From Micromonospora yangpuensis (GTDB lineage: Bacteria; Actinomycetota; Actinomycetes; Mycobacteriales; Micromonosporaceae): 64,000 nucleotides of DNA. The notes beneath the pieces were generated by a model. It saw only the letters and a list, made by a program, of their open reading frames with translations, had not been told where the DNA came from and ran no database searches. Location: positions 4,154,001 to 4,218,000 of the forward strand of contig NZ_FMIA01000002.1 in the NCBI RefSeq assembly GCF_900091615.1. The letters are read 5' to 3'. This document shows, in pieces, positions 63,243 through 64,000 of the stretch; position 1 is the stretch's first letter, and every line of letters starts with the position of its first letter. The translations under genes and the position numbers were made by a program.

Positions 63243-64000
63243 CGGAAGATTCCTCCTGGCAGGGCGGCGTCGGCGTGCGTGATCGCCGCGTGGTCGACCG
63301 TGGGGAACAACGCCGGAAGTTCCTCACCGGTGAGGTCGGCGAGCCGGGCGGCGGCGTCGAGGAACTCCCGCTGGGCGTCGGCGGGGACCACGCCCTCGGC
63401 GAGGGTGGTGAACTTGCGGACATAGGCGGGGCGGTCGAAGGGACGCGCGCCGTCCGGGTGGGCGTCGGCCAGGGCGAGGGAGTCCGCCAGGACGGTGCCG
63501 TCGGTGAGGGTGATCTCCAGGCGTCCACCGAACGCCTTCTGCGTCGGGTCCGGGCTGTGGTAGCGGCGGGTCCACTCCGGATCCTCGACCGTGGTGATCT
63601 TGTGCCAGAGGGCGACGGTGTCGGGGCGACCGGCCCGGTGCGGGTCGTACGAGTCGACGTGGTGCCAGGCCCCGTCCTGCAGCGCCACGGCCAGGATGTA
63701 GGGGATGGAGTGGTCAAGGGTCTCCCGGCTCGCGGTCGGGTCGTACTTCTGTGGGTCGTTGGCCCCCGAGCCGATCACGTGGTGGGTGTGGTGGCTGGTG
63801 TGCAGAACGATCGAGTCGATCCGGTCCACCCCTGCGGCGGTGTCGATGCCGGGCAGCTTGTCGCGCATCGCGCGGGCGAGGTCGACGAGCGCCTGAGCCT
63901 GGTACTCGGCGGAGTGTTCCTTGGTGTAGGTGCGCAGGATGCCGCGCAGCGGATCCCCGGGAGCCGGTAGCGGCACGGTGTAGGTGGCGTCCGGGCCGCC
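63239..64000 (-). CDS. prpD: 2-methylcitrate dehydratase, 5' end beyond right edge
   Basis: The C-terminal 253 codons of an MmgE/PrpD-family dehydratase enter from the right edge with no start in the window. An in-frame ATG at 63976 is internal because the reading frame and homology extend past it. Recognisable parts are [55 protein letters not shown], and [12 protein letters not shown]. It dehydrates 2-methylcitrate to 2-methyl-cis-aconitate. Coupled to prpB by ATGA overlap. Confidence 0.93.
   Translation of the reverse strand, partial: GGPDATYTVPLPAPGDPLRGILRTYTKEHSAEYQAQALVDLARAMRDKLPGIDTAAGVDRIDSIVLHTSHHTHHVIGSGANDPQKYDPTASRETLDHSIPYILAVALQDGAWHHVDSYDPHRAGRPDTVALWHKITTVEDPEWTRRYHSPDPTQKAFGGRLEITLTDGTVLADSLALADAHPDGARPFDRPAYVRKFTTLAEGVVPADAQREFLDAAARLADLTGEELPALFPTVDHAAITHADAALPGGIFR

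Noticed and set aside
1..64000. CRISPR arrays, rRNA genes, known riboswitches
   Set aside because: No regularly spaced direct repeats, rRNA-like sequence or recognisable riboswitch cores were seen on either strand.

Overview
The window is GC-rich DNA from an actinomycete. GTG/TTG starts, 4-bp GTGA/ATGA gene overlaps, leaderless promoters, a kdpFABC-DE operon with an extra small membrane ORF, and DtpA/ECuC-type copper genes all suggest Micromonosporaceae (Micromonospora or a relative). This assignment is inferred; no rRNA is present.

Layout. (1) 1-3530, minus: a very large protein of unknown function, running off the left edge. (2) 3.5-13.2 kb: a decayed accessory region. It holds a tRNA-3'-end-like fragment, a 5'-truncated PhyH dioxygenase, a frameshifted macrolide-type glycosyltransferase, an MFS exporter, a phosphotransferase fused to half an NRPS condensation domain, a twice-frameshifted ABC ATPase and a piece of salicylate synthase. 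These look like remains of one or more siderophore/NRPS-type clusters. Embedded in it is an intact set: P-loop kinase, DddA-like deaminase toxin and Imm1-like immunity protein. (3) 13.7-22 kb: a complete potassium-ATPase operon with its sensor kinase and regulator. (4) 22.3-26.8 kb: a methyltransferase, remnants of copper/anti-sigma-type genes, and a DsbA-VKOR disulfide-forming pair. (5) 26.8-31.5 kb: an isonitrile-type cassette (FcoT-like thioesterase, ScoE/Rv0097-like oxygenase, ACP, KSIII), divergent from a metal-chelate ABC importer without a binding protein. (6) 31.6-42.2 kb: a glycan assembly and export cluster. (7) 42.2-49.7 kb: a PCP-thioesterase and an acyl ligase fused into a tight operon with CopC, PCu(A)C and a DyP peroxidase, followed by a BlaI/CopY-type repressor and an M56 protease. 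(8) 49.8-58.2 kb: paralogues of housekeeping metalloenzymes (alaS, Fe/Mn-sod, tsaD, def) around a Fur-family regulator. (9) 58.2-64 kb: an IS256-type element, a collapsed valine-degradation operon (mmsB, hydrolase, mmsA/acd chimera) and a methylcitrate operon (prpC, prpB, prpD).

How the parts connect. Two short operators tie the accessory region together. A 20-bp element with core TTGC-N9-GCAA, the architecture of the Streptomyces Nur box, lies before alaS, between sod and fur, and before the tsaD and def transcripts. An odd-length palindrome CTACA-N3-TGTAG lies before the glycan operon and between the flippase and the PCP-TE/copper operon. Read together, 26.8-58 kb looks like a metal-acquisition (chalkophore or zincophore-like) and metal-stress island: isonitrile chemistry, chelate uptake, periplasmic copper handling, and spare copies of metal-dependent essential enzymes under a Fur-family repressor. 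That combined function is inference; the genes and shared sites are visible in the sequence.
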